This document shows positions 14,035-23,575 of a stretch of 34,688 bases of DNA, in pieces (position 1 is the stretch's first letter; each line of letters starts with the position of its first letter). The DNA is from Brachyspira hampsonii (GTDB lineage Bacteria; Spirochaetota; Brachyspiria; Brachyspirales; Brachyspiraceae). The stretch covers positions 75,929 to 110,616 of the forward strand of contig NZ_MDCO01000015.1 of assembly GCF_001746205.1 (NCBI RefSeq), written 5' to 3'. A program made the position numbers and the translations under genes. Below the pieces are notes generated by a model. That model made no database searches. It had not been told where the DNA came from and saw only the letters and a program-made list of their open reading frames with translations.

Positions 14035-16032
14035 TTATCTTCTCTTTTTAGATTTCTTCCTTTCTTTTCTCTCTCTTCTCTCTTTTGCACCTCTTTTTCT
14101 ATCTTTAGATGATTTATGAGATTTTCTTGAATATATTTCTTTTTTGTTTTTTTTCTTCTTTAAGAAATCTCTGCTGTCTATTATATCTCTGTCATCAAAA
14201 CTATTATCAAATTCGCTTGCTGGTATAAAGTCAATGAATAATTCTTTAATATCTACTTTATAAACTACTATTCTTATTCTGTCTCCCAATGTGTACCATT
14301 TGGCATCTTCTTCACTGTAGGCTGCCTGTTCATTTTCATCATATCTATAATGTGATTTTAATACGGCATATCTTATTAAGCCTTCTATTCCTCTGTCCTC
14401 TATTTCTACGAATATACCGAAGTTTGTAATACCGCTTATAATCCCGTTATATTCATTTCCTACTTTGTCTTTCATAAATCTTGCAGCTTTTACCTTTGCT
14501 AAACTTCTCTCGCATTCAACTGCAACTCTTTCTGTTTTTGAACACCACTGTGCCGAATTGGTATAAAATTGCTGCATAGTAGGTTTTAAATTATTTATAC
14601 CTTCTAATGAAAGTTTTAAAAGTCTATGTGTAAGTAAATCAGTATATCGTCTTATAGGCGAAGTAAAATGAGTGTAGCATTCAAAACCAAGTCCGAAATG
14701 CCCTATATTATTAACATCGTATATAGCCTGTTTCATAGAACGAAGTAGTAGGGTAAGAAGTAATTTTTCGTCTGGCTTTCCCATTATAGATTCTATAAAT
14801 GAATGAAAATCCAAATTGCCGTCTGCATCTTTTGTGAGTCTGTAGCCTCTGTTAAATGCTATTCTTGTAAAAGTATCGAGCTTTTCCATATCTGGACTGT
14901 CATGTACTCTGTAAATAGAGCCTTTTATATTTTTTAATCTTTTGGCTACTTCGCAGTTGGCAATAAGCATTAATTCTTCTATTATTTTATGAGTTTCTTT
15001 TCTCTCACCAATAAAAAAGTCTTTAGGGTTACCGCCTTTATCCAATATTATTTGTGTCTCATTGAGATTAAATTCTATACTGCCGTTTTCTATTCTCTTT
15101 TGAAGAAGTATTTTTTTTACATCGTCAGCATTTTTTAATAATTCTACAAGCCAATCTTCATATTGTTCTATGCCGTCCAGAACATCTTGTGCATAGTCAT
15201 AGGTTAATCTTCTGCTCGATTTTATGATGCTTTTATGAAAAGTGCTTTCTTTAACATTGCCGCTATTATCTATAGTTACAAAAACAGTCATAGTAAATCT
15301 GCTTACACCTTCATTTAAAGAACATATGCCATTTGAAAGTTCATGCGGAAACATTGGGTAAACTGTATCTATTAAATAAACACTATTGCCTCTTTTTCTG
15401 GCTTCCCTATCTAAAGCACTTCCCATTACTACAAAATGACTTACATCAGCAATATGAATGCCTAATTTATATCCGTCATTTAATTTTTCTATACTTATAG
15501 CATCGTCAAAATCTTTTGAATCTGCTCCGTCTATTGTTACAGTTCTTATATCTCTTAAATCTATTCTGTCAAACTCTAATTCCACATTTTCCATGCTGTC
15601 TGGTAAAAGTTTTGCCTCTTCCAAACATTTTTTTGGGAAATCTGTTTGTACATTATATGCTTTTGCTATTATTTCAGCGTCTTTTTTAGCATTGTTAATA
15701 TCTACTTTTATTTCTGGTTTTGGTATGCTTGTTTTTTTATTTCCTGTATCAGATTTTTTATTTTTAGCATTTCTTCTGTCTCTTTTACTTTCTGATATAT
15801 TATTTTCTTTTTCAGATGATTTTCTTAATTCTCTTTCTAAATATGCTTTTCCTTCATTGGTAAGTTTTAGTATATTAGATTTTTTCATTACTAATCCCAT
15901 AGAAACTGACTTTTGAAGTATTTTATCAAATCTAAGTTTATCTTTTTTAGTTTCTACATATCTATTTTTGTATTCTGATATATCTAATTCTTTTTCTTTA
16001 TTGATTCTTTTCAGAAATTTTATAACTTTCAT
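14035..16032 (-). CDS. rnr: RNase R-type 3'-5' exoribonuclease (RNB family)
   Basis: The 665-residue protein degrades RNA from the 3' end. A winged-helix-like segment covers residues 1-66, then a Lys/Arg/Ser-rich linker to about 110. The RNB catalytic domain runs from about 118 to 520, with the metal-binding Asp cluster in IDGADSKDFDDAI (168-178) and the family motifs HIADVSHFV and YTHFTSPIRRYTDLL. An S1 domain lies near 535-605 (YNGIISGITNFGIFVEI), followed by a very basic tail. RNase R usually has two cold-shock domains between the N-terminal helix and RNB, and is 750-800 residues long; these are not visible here. A consensus promoter lies upstream at 16085-16112. Confidence 0.9.
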   Translation of the reverse strand: MKVIKFLKRINKEKELDISEYKNRYVETKKDKLRFDKILQKSVSMGLVMKKSNILKLTNEGKAYLERELRKSSEKENNISESKRDRRNAKNKKSDTGNKKTSIPKPEIKVDINNAKKDAEIIAKAYNVQTDFPKKCLEEAKLLPDSMENVELEFDRIDLRDIRTVTIDGADSKDFDDAISIEKLNDGYKLGIHIADVSHFVVMGSALDREARKRGNSVYLIDTVYPMFPHELSNGICSLNEGVSRFTMTVFVTIDNSGNVKESTFHKSIIKSSRRLTYDYAQDVLDGIEQYEDWLVELLKNADDVKKILLQKRIENGSIEFNLNETQIILDKGGNPKDFFIGERKETHKIIEELMLIANCEVAKRLKNIKGSIYRVHDSPDMEKLDTFTRIAFNRGYRLTKDADGNLDFHSFIESIMGKPDEKLLLTLLLRSMKQAIYDVNNIGHFGLGFECYTHFTSPIRRYTDLLTHRLLKLSLEGINNLKPTMQQFYTNSAQWCSKTERVAVECERSLAKVKAARFMKDKVGNEYNGIISGITNFGIFVEIEDRGIEGLIRYAVLKSHYRYDENEQAAYSEEDAKWYTLGDRIRIVVYKVDIKELFIDFIPASEFDNSFDDRDIIDSRDFLKKKKNKKEIYSRKSHKSSKDRKRGAKERRERKERKKSKKRR

Positions 16033-16084
16033 TTTTTATTATCCGCGGTAGTTATTAATATTATTACATAAATAATATTATTTT

Positions 16085-16112
16085 ATTATAGCAATATTAT
16101 TTATAATGTCAA
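16085..16112 (-). promoter_or_regulatory. Sigma70-type promoter of rnr
   Basis: On the minus strand, TTGACA (16112-16107) and TATAAT (16090-16085), both perfect consensus, are spaced by 16 bases. The start would be near 16078, about 46 bases before the rnr ATG at 16032. Confidence 0.7.
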
Positions 16113-16176
16113 ATAGTAATATCTTTTTACATATTTTTAAATATACGGTTTTATTATTTAAGAAAGCATTTATTTT

Positions 16177-16202
16177 TATGCCTCCTATTTTTAGGGGGCA
16201 TA
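16177..16202. other. Stem-loop between tyrA and rnr
   Basis: TATGCCTCC (16177-16185) pairs with GGGGGCATA (16194-16202), with one wobble pair, around an 8-base loop. It follows the tyrA stop but has no clear T-run on either strand. It could be a transcript-end or processing structure. Confidence 0.45.
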
Positions 16203-16211
16203 TAATTAATC

Positions 16212-17060
16212 TTATTTTTTCTTTCTTTCAATCCATTCATTTTTTATTGTATTTGAATTATCCATTAATTTTTTTAACTTATCTCTGTTTTTATCTTTTA
16301 AAGCATATTTAAAATCATTTAGGCATTTTATATATTTATCTAAAGCATCATATAGATAATCGCTGTTGTATAAAAATAATTCGCTCCACATATTAGAATC
16401 TATTGTACCTACTCTTGTATGATCTCCTAAACTGTTTCCCTCAAAACCAAGCGAAGATAAAAAATGATCATGATTGACAATACCGCAGGCTACTATATGC
16501 ATAAGCTGACTTGTAAAAGCTATCATTTCATCATGTTTCTCAACTGTTGATCTTATAATTTTAGAACATCCTATATCTTTTGAAAGTTTTTCTATTATTT
16601 TAATATCGCTTTCATCTGCATTTTCATTGTTCACTATTATAGCATTTGAATTTTTGAATATAGTTTCAGAAGAGTTGATATATCCGCCTTTTTCTTTTCC
16701 TGCCATAGTATGAAGCCCTATATATTTTTTATCTTTTGTATTATTAAAAATATCAGTCTTTACTCCGCAGAAATCTGAAAGTATTTTATTATTATCAATT
16801 AAATGTTTATATTTATCAATAATATCTATTGCTATTGAAGGAAGTGTACATATCATAATGATGTCGGATAATTCAATGAGCTCTTTTATATTATCATAAT
16901 TAAAATACCCTTTTTCAATATATCCATCTTTTAAAGCAGATTCTATATTTTCTCTATTTGTATCTATGGCATATATATTATAATTTTGATTGCTTAGTTT
17001 TAATGCTTTTGTTAAAGAGCCTCCCATTAATCCCATTCCGATAACTGTTATATTTGACAT
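16212..17060 (-). CDS. tyrA: Prephenate dehydrogenase
   Basis: The 282-residue protein has an N-terminal Rossmann domain with the NAD-binding GMGLMGGS at residues 8-15 and the family's SDIIMICTLPS and LSDFCGVK segments. A helical dimerisation domain follows, with SQLMHIVACGIV. It would convert prephenate to 4-hydroxyphenylpyruvate in tyrosine synthesis. The usual HPMAG motif reads HTMAG here, a Pro-to-Thr change. An AGAGGTG ribosome site precedes the ATG. It lies 24 bases after the NYN gene on the same strand, so co-transcription is likely although no functional link is evident. Arogenate dehydrogenase is an alternative. Confidence 0.87.
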   Translation of the reverse strand: MSNITVIGMGLMGGSLTKALKLSNQNYNIYAIDTNRENIESALKDGYIEKGYFNYDNIKELIELSDIIMICTLPSIAIDIIDKYKHLIDNNKILSDFCGVKTDIFNNTKDKKYIGLHTMAGKEKGGYINSSETIFKNSNAIIVNNENADESDIKIIEKLSKDIGCSKIIRSTVEKHDEMIAFTSQLMHIVACGIVNHDHFLSSLGFEGNSLGDHTRVGTIDSNMWSELFLYNSDYLYDALDKYIKCLNDFKYALKDKNRDKLKKLMDNSNTIKNEWIERKKK

Positions 17061-17084
17061 ATTTCACCTCTATGTTATTTTTTT

Positions 17085-18182
17085 CTATTCATTACCTATA
17101 TTTTCTAGTATTTCCAAAACTTTGTTTTTATCTTTCATTATAAAAGCGTTTCCCTTATTAGTAAGTTCAATAGGAATATCTTTTTTGATTATATAATCTA
17201 TAAATTTACTTGGTTTTTTAAATTTTGTATTTTTTACAGCACTTGAATTATTTCCTATTTTGAATTTTTTATTAATTTCATTCATTGTATTAGCAAGAGA
17301 AATAACAGCATTTTCTTCATAATTAGAAAGTATTTCTTTGAATGCTAATATAAAATTTTTTTCGCTTATTTCAGAGCTGCTTAGATTTATGATTTTAGAC
17401 ATTATATTTTTGAATATGTTTATTTCATTAATATAAAAATCATCATTATTTATTTCTGTTTCTATTCCATTATTATTTAGATATTTAAGAACATTTTTAA
17501 TTTTTTTGAATTGTGTTTGTTCTACGGCACTCTTACCTTTTTCAAGATTAAAATCTTCATTGATTTTGTTGCATATATCTGATATTGAAATCTTTACAGT
17601 TTGTGTATTTTGTATATTGTATATTTCCAATACTCTATTATAAAAGAAAGTTAAAAATTCCATTTTATCTATATTATTTTCTTCTTTTTTAGGTTCATTT
17701 TCATGTTTTTCTGCTGATTTATAATCTTCAATTTTAAATATGTGGCTGCATGAGTTTTTGAATATATTTCTTTTAGCATTATCAAATACTGTAACTATTC
17801 CAACAATAGCCCCGTATCTTGAAAGTCTATCCATAACCACAGTATAATCAACATCTCTGCTTATGAATATTACTATATCTATTTTTTTGTCTATTACAAA
17901 ATCTTCAAATGCATCTATTGATGATATCATATCAGCCATGTTTTTTGCTTTATTAACAGGTACAGAATAAATAATATCAATATGCATATCTCTTAGTTTT
18001 TTAGAATATTTTTTTATAGATTTTGCATCACCATAAGCTTTTTTTATAGAGTAAACTATTTCTTTGTCTTTTAAATTATTCTTATAAAATAAAAATATAT
18101 TATTAAGCATTTGTTCAAAATTAACTTCGTAGCTTAAATGCGATACATTTTCTAAGTCTATATATACGCCTATTTTTTTCAT
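17085..18182 (-). CDS. NYN-domain (PIN-like) protein with two C-terminal OST-HTH-like repeats
   Basis: Residues 1-150 form a NYN/LabA-type PIN-like domain: IGVYIDLENVSH at the start (first acidic residue), then DIVIFISRDVDYTVVMDRLS near 103-122 and GIVTVF. These folds often act as metal-dependent RNases. After a charged linker (about 155-170), two related segments of about 80 residues follow, near 195-255 and 290-355. Both read I(N/K)(E/K)xFx(L/I)(E/G) then SAVxxTxFKK and a later IE(T/L) strand, resembling the LOTUS/OST-HTH RNA-binding domain. Such NYN plus OST-HTH proteins are known in bacteria. The role here is unknown but RNA binding or cleavage is a reasonable expectation. Confidence 0.78.
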   Translation of the reverse strand: MKKIGVYIDLENVSHLSYEVNFEQMLNNIFLFYKNNLKDKEIVYSIKKAYGDAKSIKKYSKKLRDMHIDIIYSVPVNKAKNMADMISSIDAFEDFVIDKKIDIVIFISRDVDYTVVMDRLSRYGAIVGIVTVFDNAKRNIFKNSCSHIFKIEDYKSAEKHENEPKKEENNIDKMEFLTFFYNRVLEIYNIQNTQTVKISISDICNKINEDFNLEKGKSAVEQTQFKKIKNVLKYLNNNGIETEINNDDFYINEINIFKNIMSKIINLSSSEISEKNFILAFKEILSNYEENAVISLANTMNEINKKFKIGNNSSAVKNTKFKKPSKFIDYIIKKDIPIELTNKGNAFIMKDKNKVLEILENIGNE

Positions 18183-18272
18183 AATTCCGCCAATACTTGT
18201 ATAATATTATTATCAAGTATATTTTATAAAGAAATTGATAAAAATACAATATTATCGAAGATAATAAATATA

Positions 18273-20432
18273 TTAAGATAATTCATGTATAATAGCTTCT
18301 TCATAATTTTTCATAATATCTCTTATAAATATATCTTTTGTAAATATTGCTATAGGAATATTATATTTTTTTGAATATTCTCTTATAAATGATAATGCTT
18401 CTTTTGTTCTATTATTATCAAAAGTTATAAAAGGATCATCTAATAGTATTAATCTTCCTTTTTCATGTATTTTTGAAAGTATAGAAAGACGCATAGCTAT
18501 ATAAACGGCATCTTTTGTTGCTGAAGATAATAATTCCACATTTCTCATTTCATTATTCTTATCTTTTACCATTATTTTATTTTTATCGAATCCAGACATT
18601 GAAATTATATCATCTGATAAATTTTTCCCTGTTATATGATTGTATAAAATTTCTGCATCATTTGAAAGAGAATTAAATATATCATCATTTTTTTTATTTA
18701 TTTTTGAGAGCATATTTTCAAGCAGTGCTAATGCTTTCTTTCTTTTGTTTAAATTTTTTATTTCTTCATTATTTTCTGCAAACTCACTTTCAAGGTTTAT
18801 TATTTTTTCATGTACATCATCGCTGCTGTTAAGTTCTCCTTGAATATATGAGGCATTAGACATAACTTTGTTCATATTTTCCTTTATGGAATTAATTTCT
18901 ATTTCAAGCTCTCTTAATTTGTTTTCTAATGCTTTCATTTCCATTTCATTAAAATCATCAGGATTAATTCCATTTTCATCAAGCTCTTTTAATATTCTGC
19001 TGCAATTAGCTTCTAAAGTTTTGATATCTTTAAAGCCGAATTTTTTTGCTTCTATCATTAGTTTTTTAAATAGCTCTTCAGTACTTTTATATACATTATC
19101 AAAATTGCTTTTTATTTCATAGTAATTTTCTTTATTTTTTACATTGAGCTTATCAAAGAAATTATTTAATTCATTATGATGATTTTCTAAATTTACTGCT
19201 GCTTCCTCTAATTCTTTTTTATAATTTTCTAATTCTTCATCATTATTTTGTTCAAGTATCAATTCTATTTTAGCTAATTCTCTTAACAGCATATCTTTTA
19301 AATCTGACATCTCCAAATTATCGCTTTTTATATCAAGTTCCGGAAGCGAGTCTAATATATCATTTATAAACTTGTCATTTTTTCCTTCTTTTATAAGTAA
19401 AAATGGTATAGAAGGAAGTATGATTAAAAACCAATATGGATTTTTAAAATATAAACTGAGTAATGCTGATATTAAAACAACGGCAGCTAAAAACACTATC
19501 TTTGGTATTTTATTATTTTTTTCTTTTAATTCATCTATTTTTTTTATTGCTTTATCTATTCTTATCATTATGCTTTGATAATCTGTTTTATTTTTTTCTT
19601 CTGAAGATTTTTGAAGAGATTCTATTTTTCCTTTTAAATATGATATTCTATTTTCGCCTTCATCTATTTTTCCGCTTAGTTCATTAATTGTTTTTGAATG
19701 ATCTTTCTGCAGATATATATTTTCATTTATAAATTTATCCTTTTTATTAAATTCATGAATCATTGTATTGATATTTAATAAATTATTTTTTTCTTTTGCT
19801 TTATTTTTCTCTTCTCTTAATGAATTTAATTTATTGTAATTATCAATTTTTTCTTTTAATATATTGCTGCTTTCTTTTAATAATTCATCGAGTTCCTTTA
19901 ATTTATCTTTTTTATTAACTTCTGTATTAGCCTTGCTGTATAAATTATTGAGTTCTTCTTCTATTTCTTCATTTCTGTATTTCGTATTTTTTAATTGTGC
20001 CGGTATTGCACTTTGGGATTTTCCTGAATATTCAGCTTTTATTTCTGATATTATTTTTCCTACATCTATATCTGAAGCAAATAATTTTTTCTTTATCTCG
20101 CTTTCCCAATCCTTAGAATCTTTTTTGCTGTCGGACATCTCAAATATTATTTCGCTTTGTCTTATTGAATATAAATTATTATAGGACTGTGGATGAAGTT
20201 TTATATTTTCCTCTATTTCAGGTTCGGTATTAATATCTATATTATCTCCGTATCTCAATTTTATTTGTTTGGCGAATGATGAAGTTTTTTTGTTTTCTGA
20301 AAATAATAACATCAAAGAATCAAATATAGTAGTTTTTCCAGATTCATTTTCTCCGTAAAATAATGTGAGATTATCTGATATTTCAAAAGATTTATTTTTA
20401 AACTTTCCGAATTTATTTAAATTTAATATCAT
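18273..20432 (-). CDS. SbcC/YhaN-like SMC-type ATPase
   Basis: The 719-residue protein has Walker A GENESGKTT at residues 28-36, long coiled coils (about 150-310 and 385-560), and C-terminal signature and Walker B motifs: LLSSATKDAVYIAMRLS then RLILLDDPFITFDNNR. Between the coils, residues about 313-350 form two hydrophobic stretches (PKIVFLAAVVLISALLSLYF, then WFLIILPSIPFLLI), likely a membrane hairpin. Classical SbcC has a zinc-hook CxxC at this place, which is absent. It is shorter than SbcC (over 1000). The next upstream gene encodes the SbcD-like nuclease, 24 bases away. The pair is best compared with YhaN/YhaO, probably in DNA-end processing near the membrane. Confidence 0.82.
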   Translation of the reverse strand: MILNLNKFGKFKNKSFEISDNLTLFYGENESGKTTIFDSLMLLFSENKKTSSFAKQIKLRYGDNIDINTEPEIEENIKLHPQSYNNLYSIRQSEIIFEMSDSKKDSKDWESEIKKKLFASDIDVGKIISEIKAEYSGKSQSAIPAQLKNTKYRNEEIEEELNNLYSKANTEVNKKDKLKELDELLKESSNILKEKIDNYNKLNSLREEKNKAKEKNNLLNINTMIHEFNKKDKFINENIYLQKDHSKTINELSGKIDEGENRISYLKGKIESLQKSSEEKNKTDYQSIMIRIDKAIKKIDELKEKNNKIPKIVFLAAVVLISALLSLYFKNPYWFLIILPSIPFLLIKEGKNDKFINDILDSLPELDIKSDNLEMSDLKDMLLRELAKIELILEQNNDEELENYKKELEEAAVNLENHHNELNNFFDKLNVKNKENYYEIKSNFDNVYKSTEELFKKLMIEAKKFGFKDIKTLEANCSRILKELDENGINPDDFNEMEMKALENKLRELEIEINSIKENMNKVMSNASYIQGELNSSDDVHEKIINLESEFAENNEEIKNLNKRKKALALLENMLSKINKKNDDIFNSLSNDAEILYNHITGKNLSDDIISMSGFDKNKIMVKDKNNEMRNVELLSSATKDAVYIAMRLSILSKIHEKGRLILLDDPFITFDNNRTKEALSFIREYSKKYNIPIAIFTKDIFIRDIMKNYEEAIIHELS

Positions 20433-20456
20433 TTTTATTTTCCATATTTTTAATTA

Positions 20457-21527
20457 TTATTTTTTATTATTTTGTAATGCAGTATATAGTTTTTCTATAC
20501 CTATTCTTTTTGCAATTTCAACTATTTCTAAATCTTCTTCATTATTGGTATTAAATTCATATTCATCTGCTATAGATAAAAACTCTTTTATAATGCTTTC
20601 ATTGTAAGCATTTTCAAGTAAAAATATATCCGAAGTTTTTATATTAAAGTCTCTTACATATTTTGAATATTTATTTTTTATATTATTTATCTTCTCTTCA
20701 ATCTCATTTTCATCTTCAGCTATTCCGTATATATTAATATCTATAATATCATTCATGCTCCATTCAGAAGCTTTTTGCTCAAAATTTGATATATTGTAAA
20801 TGCTACTTTCATATACCCTATATACTCCGGCATTTTTGATATTTATAAATGTTTTTTTTATTGAATTATTTTCAGTATCAATAGCCAAACATCTTCTTAT
20901 ACCCATTTCTGATTTAGTTCTTCTCCAAACTCTTGCAGAACCTGTATATATTATTTCTATATTTTCTATATTAACTTCCATTTGTTTATGTATATGCCCA
21001 ACTACTGCAATATTAGGATCTATTTTTTTTATTATATCTATTGGTATGCTTGCTGATTCCTCATTTTCTTCTATAGCCCATAATGTACCTTCTACTATTC
21101 CATGTGCTATTACTATTCTGTTATCAGCATTGAGATTTTCTATTTTTTTATTTATATCATTATCTATAATATATTTTTCACTGTAGGGAAGTGCTATAAT
21201 ATCCAAGTTATCAATATTAAAAAAACTTATATCTTCTATTACTATTAAATTGTCTGGGAATTTTAATTTATTTAATGTTATGCCTTTGGATTTTAAATTC
21301 TCATGATTGCCTTTAAGTAAGTATACATCTTTTTGATAGTCCTCTATTTTTTTTGAGAACACATCTTTTAATCCTTGCAAATCTTCAAAAGTATTGAAAG
21401 TATCACCGAGAAGCATTAAGGCATCATAATCTTTTGCATATTCTATTATCTCATCCAGCACAGAAAGAGAATATTCTTTTTCTTCTAGGCTGAGATGAAG
21501 ATCGCTTGATATTAATAATTTAGACAT
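20457..21527 (-). CDS. SbcD/YhaO-like metallophosphoesterase (DNA nuclease subunit)
   Basis: The 356-residue protein has the calcineurin-like phosphoesterase motifs in order: SSDLHLS at residues 7-13 (D-x-H), LLGDTFN (GD), LKGNHEN (GNHE), IVIAHGIV (H) and VVGHIHKQ (GHxH). These ligate two metal ions in Mre11/SbcD nucleases. A C-terminal domain of about 130 residues probably contacts the ATPase encoded next. SbcD-type proteins cut DNA ends and hairpins with their ATPase partner. The gene leads the minus-strand cluster sbcD-sbcC-NYN-tyrA-rnr. Confidence 0.85.
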   Translation of the reverse strand: MSKLLISSDLHLSLEEKEYSLSVLDEIIEYAKDYDALMLLGDTFNTFEDLQGLKDVFSKKIEDYQKDVYLLKGNHENLKSKGITLNKLKFPDNLIVIEDISFFNIDNLDIIALPYSEKYIIDNDINKKIENLNADNRIVIAHGIVEGTLWAIEENEESASIPIDIIKKIDPNIAVVGHIHKQMEVNIENIEIIYTGSARVWRRTKSEMGIRRCLAIDTENNSIKKTFINIKNAGVYRVYESSIYNISNFEQKASEWSMNDIIDINIYGIAEDENEIEEKINNIKNKYSKYVRDFNIKTSDIFLLENAYNESIIKEFLSIADEYEFNTNNEEDLEIVEIAKRIGIEKLYTALQNNKK

Positions 21528-21758
21528 AATAAAATTTCTCTTTTTAATATATATAATAATTTTGAAACTGTATTTTTATATTATAAATCAAATATATTAA
21601 TTAATCAATATTCGTTATTATTAGAGTCATTATAAATAGATGAATTATATTATTATATTTAATTATTAATTATACAAAAAATATAGAATAGAAGTTGAAA
21701 AAATCATATTTATATTATAGAATGTGAGTATGTATGAAAATATAAGGAAATATAAGCA
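21528..21758. other. A/T-rich intergenic stretch
   Basis: It separates the minus-strand housekeeping block from the phage-like region. It holds the presumed promoter region of the SbcD-like gene on the minus strand, but no clear consensus hexamers. No gene or strong structure was seen. Confidence 0.4.
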
Positions 21759-22748
21759 TTAAATTGTTATTTTATTACAAGAACTTGAAGCCCAAAGCCT
21801 TTCTTTTAATTTATTATTATTATTTCCACTTATGTTTCTATATCCGCCATTTGATTTCCAAGAATATTTTACATATCCGTAATCTTCAAGATTATTATGT
21901 TCTCCTTCATATCCTGCCACAACTATTTTATAAGTTTTTCTATAAGCATTTTTTATACAAAACTCATTAACTTCTTTTGCTGTATCATAACTATCAATTC
22001 TATATAGAGATTTTTTTCTGCTTGTATCTGAATACGGAGGATCAAAAAATATTCCTATATTACTTTTACCACCATCATCTTGCCAATGTGTACCTTCATT
22101 AAAAAGTCTTTTCCAGTCCATACAAGTTATTTTTACATTTTCTAATATATTTTCTATTTGAGAAAACCATAAACTAATTCTTTCTAATTTACATCTAGTG
22201 ATACTGTATGGATTGACAATTTGAGTACATTTTGAATGAATGCCGTTTCCTCTTAATAATTGTATTCGTCCTTTTGTAATTCCATTATCTATTGATTTAT
22301 AAACTTTTTCTACATCGATTTTATCTATTTCTACTCCTCCAATTTCTGAGCATTTGCAGTAAATCCAATATGCTGCAAGTTTTACATCATAATATTCATC
22401 ATCTTTTAACATTTTTTCTAATAAACTATCTTTATTTTTTACTATATAGCATATTCTCTGCCAATATAAAAGCTGAGAACTTGGATCACAGCATAAAAGA
22501 GCTACTTCAGCTGATGCTTTTTTTAATGCTCTCCACACATTAATCAATAAGCAGTCTAAATCATTAACTATTTCATTATATAAAGTATTAGGTTTTCTCT
22601 TCCTAGCTAATAATACTGCCAAACTTCCTGCAAAAGGCTCGAAATATTTTTTTACATCATTTCCTATAAGTTCCCAAACTAAATCAGCAACTGCACTTTT
22701 CCCACCAAAATAAAAAAAAGGTGCTTTAATTTTATGCTGCTTTTTCAT
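21759..22748 (-). CDS. DNA adenine methyltransferase, D12 (Dam) class
   Basis: The 329-residue enzyme has the D12-class N6-adenine methyltransferase order: FFYFGGKSAV at residues 11-20 (S-adenosylmethionine site, motif X), YFEPFAGSLAVLL near 35 (motif I), and DPPYSDTSRK near 230 (catalytic motif IV). The central recognition region is longer and unlike E. coli Dam, so the target sequence is unknown. The first residues overlap the end of the preceding methyltransferase fragment by 17 bases. Phages carry such orphan methylases to protect their DNA from host restriction. No cognate restriction enzyme is seen. Confidence 0.85.
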   Translation of the reverse strand: MKKQHKIKAPFFYFGGKSAVADLVWELIGNDVKKYFEPFAGSLAVLLARKRKPNTLYNEIVNDLDCLLINVWRALKKASAEVALLCCDPSSQLLYWQRICYIVKNKDSLLEKMLKDDEYYDVKLAAYWIYCKCSEIGGVEIDKIDVEKVYKSIDNGITKGRIQLLRGNGIHSKCTQIVNPYSITRCKLERISLWFSQIENILENVKITCMDWKRLFNEGTHWQDDGGKSNIGIFFDPPYSDTSRKKSLYRIDSYDTAKEVNEFCIKNAYRKTYKIVVAGYEGEHNNLEDYGYVKYSWKSNGGYRNISGNNNNKLKERLWASSSCNKITI

Positions 22749-22980
22749 TAATCAACTCCTCTTGTTTATCCTGATATGCTTTACTTACTCTTTTGACTGC
22801 TGTATCAAAATATTCATCATCAAGCTCTATTCCTATAAACTTTCTATTAGTATTAATGCATGCTACTCCTGTACTGCCTCCGCCCATAAATGGATCTAAT
22901 ATTGTATTATTTTCATCTGAAACTAATCTTACTAAACGCTCCATTAAGGCAACAGGTTTTTGTGTTCTATATAACTTATT
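22732..22980 (-). pseudogene. C-terminal fragment of a beta-class DNA methyltransferase
   Basis: About 80 residues remain: NKLYRTQKPVALMERLVRL, then the S-adenosylmethionine-binding DPFMGGGSTGVAC (motif I) and FIGIELDDEYFDTAVKRV. In beta-class enzymes these lie near the C-terminus, after the catalytic DPPY/SPPY motif, which is missing. The fragment starts right at the stop codon of the glycine-rich gene (22976-22978), so the 5' two thirds have been lost at a join. An ATG at 22944 would give 70 residues, too little to be active. Its end overlaps the D12 methylase start, which suggests the two were once a coupled pair. Confidence 0.78.
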
Positions 22981-23575
22981 TCTGCATATACTCTATAACT
23001 GCTGAGCCGTCTTGTCCTTTTTCTCCATTAGCAACAACACCATTGCTGTTACTATTAGTACCTCCATTTCCTCCAGCACCAACTATAATTTTTATTTTAC
23101 TTGCCGTACCAAGCATAGCTCTTGTAATATCTACTATAGCAGCACTTCCGCTGCCTCCTCCTCCTGAACTATAACCATTTATAGAACCATTGCCTCCATT
23201 TCCACCGCTTGCCAAAGTAGTATTATTGCTGAATACTGCACCTGTATTTGGATTCTTTCCATCATATCTTGTAGTAGTTCCATTATTTCCATTGATTAAT
23301 TTACCTTGTCCGCTTGGAACACCTCCTTTTCCTCCATTAAAAGTTATAGTACCTGTCTTTATAGCTATTTGACCTCCTTGACATGTTGTAATAACTTTAT
23401 CATTTATTAAGATTTGAGAGTTACCGCCTGCTGTTGGTCCTGTTCCAACTGTATCTAATAAACCATAATAACCTCCTGCACCGCCTGAACATATATGAAC
23501 TGTAATACTATTAACATCACTTGGAAAATTAAACTCATGAGTACCAACGCCAAAGCTCACTGTTTTTCTTTTTAA
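22976..23575 (-). CDS. Glycine-rich phage tail-fibre-like protein, possibly N-truncated
   Basis: About 195-200 residues with dense Gly/Asn/Ser runs (GGAGG, GGNGGNGS, SSGGGGSGSAA, VGAGGNGG), typical of glycine-rich domains at the tips of phage tail fibres that adsorb to the host. It starts with a GTG at 23560 or earlier; the frame is open to about 23590 and no good ribosome site is seen, so a larger N-terminal part may have been lost at a join near 23590. The C-terminus EKGQDGSAVIEYMQK looks natural. The methylase fragment downstream begins at its stop codon. Confidence 0.6.
   Translation of the reverse strand, partial: LKRKTVSFGVGTHEFNFPSDVNSITVHICSGGAGGYYGLLDTVGTGPTAGGNSQILINDKVITTCQGGQIAIKTGTITFNGGKGGVPSGQGKLINGNNGTTTRYDGKNPNTGAVFSNNTTLASGGNGGNGSINGYSSGGGGSGSAAIVDITRAMLGTASKIKIIVGAGGNGGTNSNSNGVVANGEKGQDGSAVIEYMQK

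Noticed and set aside
22890-23372. Plus-strand frames rich in Pro/Leu opposite the glycine-rich gene
   Set aside because: They are antisense shadows of Gly-rich codons on the minus strand, with no ribosome sites.
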